A DNA stretch of 12,956 nucleotides from Candidatus Lloydbacteria bacterium RIFCSPLOWO2_02_FULL_54_12 (lineage in GTDB: Bacteria; Patescibacteriota; Minisyncoccia; Phycocordibacterales; UBA6899): positions 1-12,956 of the forward strand of contig MHLS01000056.1 in NCBI GenBank assembly GCA_001819095.1. Reading direction: 5' to 3'. The notes under the pieces were generated by a model. The model searched no databases. It was not told the DNA's origin and was given only the letters and a program-made list of their open reading frames with translations. This document shows positions 12,306 to 12,956 of this stretch, piece after piece (the first letter of the stretch is position 1; each line of letters begins with the position of its first letter). Position numbers and translations under genes: made by a program.

Positions 12306-12956
12306 CTACACGGTCGGCGTAAGCGGTGTCGTCGTCGGTGCGACCCCCCTAAAATTCATAAAGACCACAAGAAGCGTGACCGCCGAAAAAAGGAACGGGA
12401 ACTGGAGCGCCTTAAAACCCGTCGCAAAGAGCAAGGTCTCGAAGAGTACCGGAAGCGTGATCGCGTGAAGACCGAGCCGATACGATGTACCGTAGGACCA
12501 GCGCTGTTTCAAAAGACGGCCAAGTATAAAGATGAATGCGGCACCAAAAATGAGGTAGAGGAAATTCACGCCGAGCGCAACGAGAAAACCGAGGAATATC
12601 GCGAGGACAATCACCGGAGCGGCGATCTTATAGAACGGCTGAAGCCTCTCTTCTCCTCGGCGCAACACACTTTCGTTCACGGTGAAGTTCCACTCCGGAC
12701 CGAACGACTCAACGCGCACGCCTCCCCCGTCGTCCATAATCGCGATCTCACTCTTCCCAAGCCATGCAATGGTCTTATACGCCTTCCACTGTTCCATCGA
12801 AAAGGGCGTCACGGTGTCGATGACCGCAAGCGACTGAAACGGGTCATCCTCAAGCATTTCCTCTTTCAATCGGGGCGGAATCTGAAAAATGTAAGGCTCG
12901 GCGACGTTAGTCGAAACGATCCCCTTGTCGACACGTATCTCCAGTTCGTCCGGAAA
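12306..12956 (-). CDS. DUF1189-like membrane protein, 5' end outside the window
   Basis: The frame is open to the window edge, so the N-terminus is missing; 216 residues are visible before the TAG at 12308-12306. The first visible part, FPDELEIRVDKGIVSTNVAEPY, then LAVIDTVTPFSMEQWKAY and KSEIAIMDDGGGVRVESF, is an extracytoplasmic-type beta-rich stretch resembling DUF1189 proteins of Firmicutes and CPR bacteria. About four hydrophobic segments follow (starting near APVIVLAIFLGFL, LYLIFGAAFIFILG, ITLPVLFETLLFATG and FLFSAVTLLVVFMNF). A missing N-terminal membrane segment would be expected by comparison. An internal TTG at 12869 is in frame, but the matching sequence upstream of it shows it is not the true start. 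The gene is terminated by the bidirectional hairpin at 12219-12283. Function unknown. Confidence 0.75.
   Translation of the reverse strand, partial: FPDELEIRVDKGIVSTNVAEPYIFQIPPRLKEEMLEDDPFQSLAVIDTVTPFSMEQWKAYKTIAWLGKSEIAIMDDGGGVRVESFGPEWNFTVNESVLRRGEERLQPFYKIAAPVIVLAIFLGFLVALGVNFLYLIFGAAFIFILGRLLKQRWSYGTSYRLGLHAITLPVLFETLLFATGFKALQFPFLFSAVTLLVVFMNFRGVAPTTTPLTPTV

Overview
Likely organism: a bacterium, plausibly Candidatus Patescibacteria (CPR, Parcubacteria-like). The pointers are very tight gene packing, TATAAT-like -10 boxes placed 6-8 nt in front of start codons with no ribosome binding site, a DUF1189-like membrane protein, and ordinary bacterial terminators. This assignment is inference; no rRNA or ribosomal protein gene is present to confirm it.

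Left and centre (1-7895): a probable membrane-lipid biosynthesis locus. One minus-strand operon reads, in transcription order: UbiA-family prenyltransferase (7105-6203), rifampicin-phosphotransferase/PEP-synthase-like protein with a swivelling phosphohistidine domain but no ATP-grasp (6206-4509), PssA-like CDP-alcohol phosphatidyltransferase (4522-3905), two-domain GNAT protein (3915-2872), phytol/dolichol/diacylglycerol-kinase-like CTP-dependent kinase (2915-2283) and a fatty-acyl-reductase-like SDR (2286-1138). Every junction overlaps, by 4, 14, 11, about 44 and 4 nt. The missing ATP-grasp half of the dikinase (7131-7895, plus strand) is transcribed divergently from the same 25-bp promoter region. 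A CarS (CDP-archaeol synthase)-family gene (618-1184, plus) converges on the operon's end. A radical SAM gene that stops after about half a barrel (600-22) diverges from CarS. Together UbiA, a lipid kinase, CarS and PssA-like enzymes resemble the later steps of archaeal-type ether lipid synthesis: prenyl transfer, CDP activation and head-group attachment.

Right (7876-12012): a DUF2238/YjdF-like membrane protein gene converges on the ATP-grasp gene. Next comes a two-gene catabolic operon, deoC (deoxyribose-phosphate aldolase) followed by a tandem-domain ALDH16-type aldehyde dehydrogenase. These two have strong Shine-Dalgarno sites, unlike the leaderless-looking genes to the left, and end at a clear intrinsic terminator (8625-8651).

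Far right (12013-12956): divergent from deoC, a TTGACA/18/TATAGA promoter appears to drive a non-coding, hairpin-rich RNA of about 220 nt ending at a large bidirectional terminator. Beyond it lies the 3' part of a DUF1189-like membrane protein gene that runs off the window edge.

The most interesting items are the lipid locus with its split dikinase, the back-to-back leaderless promoter, and the unrecognised structured RNA.
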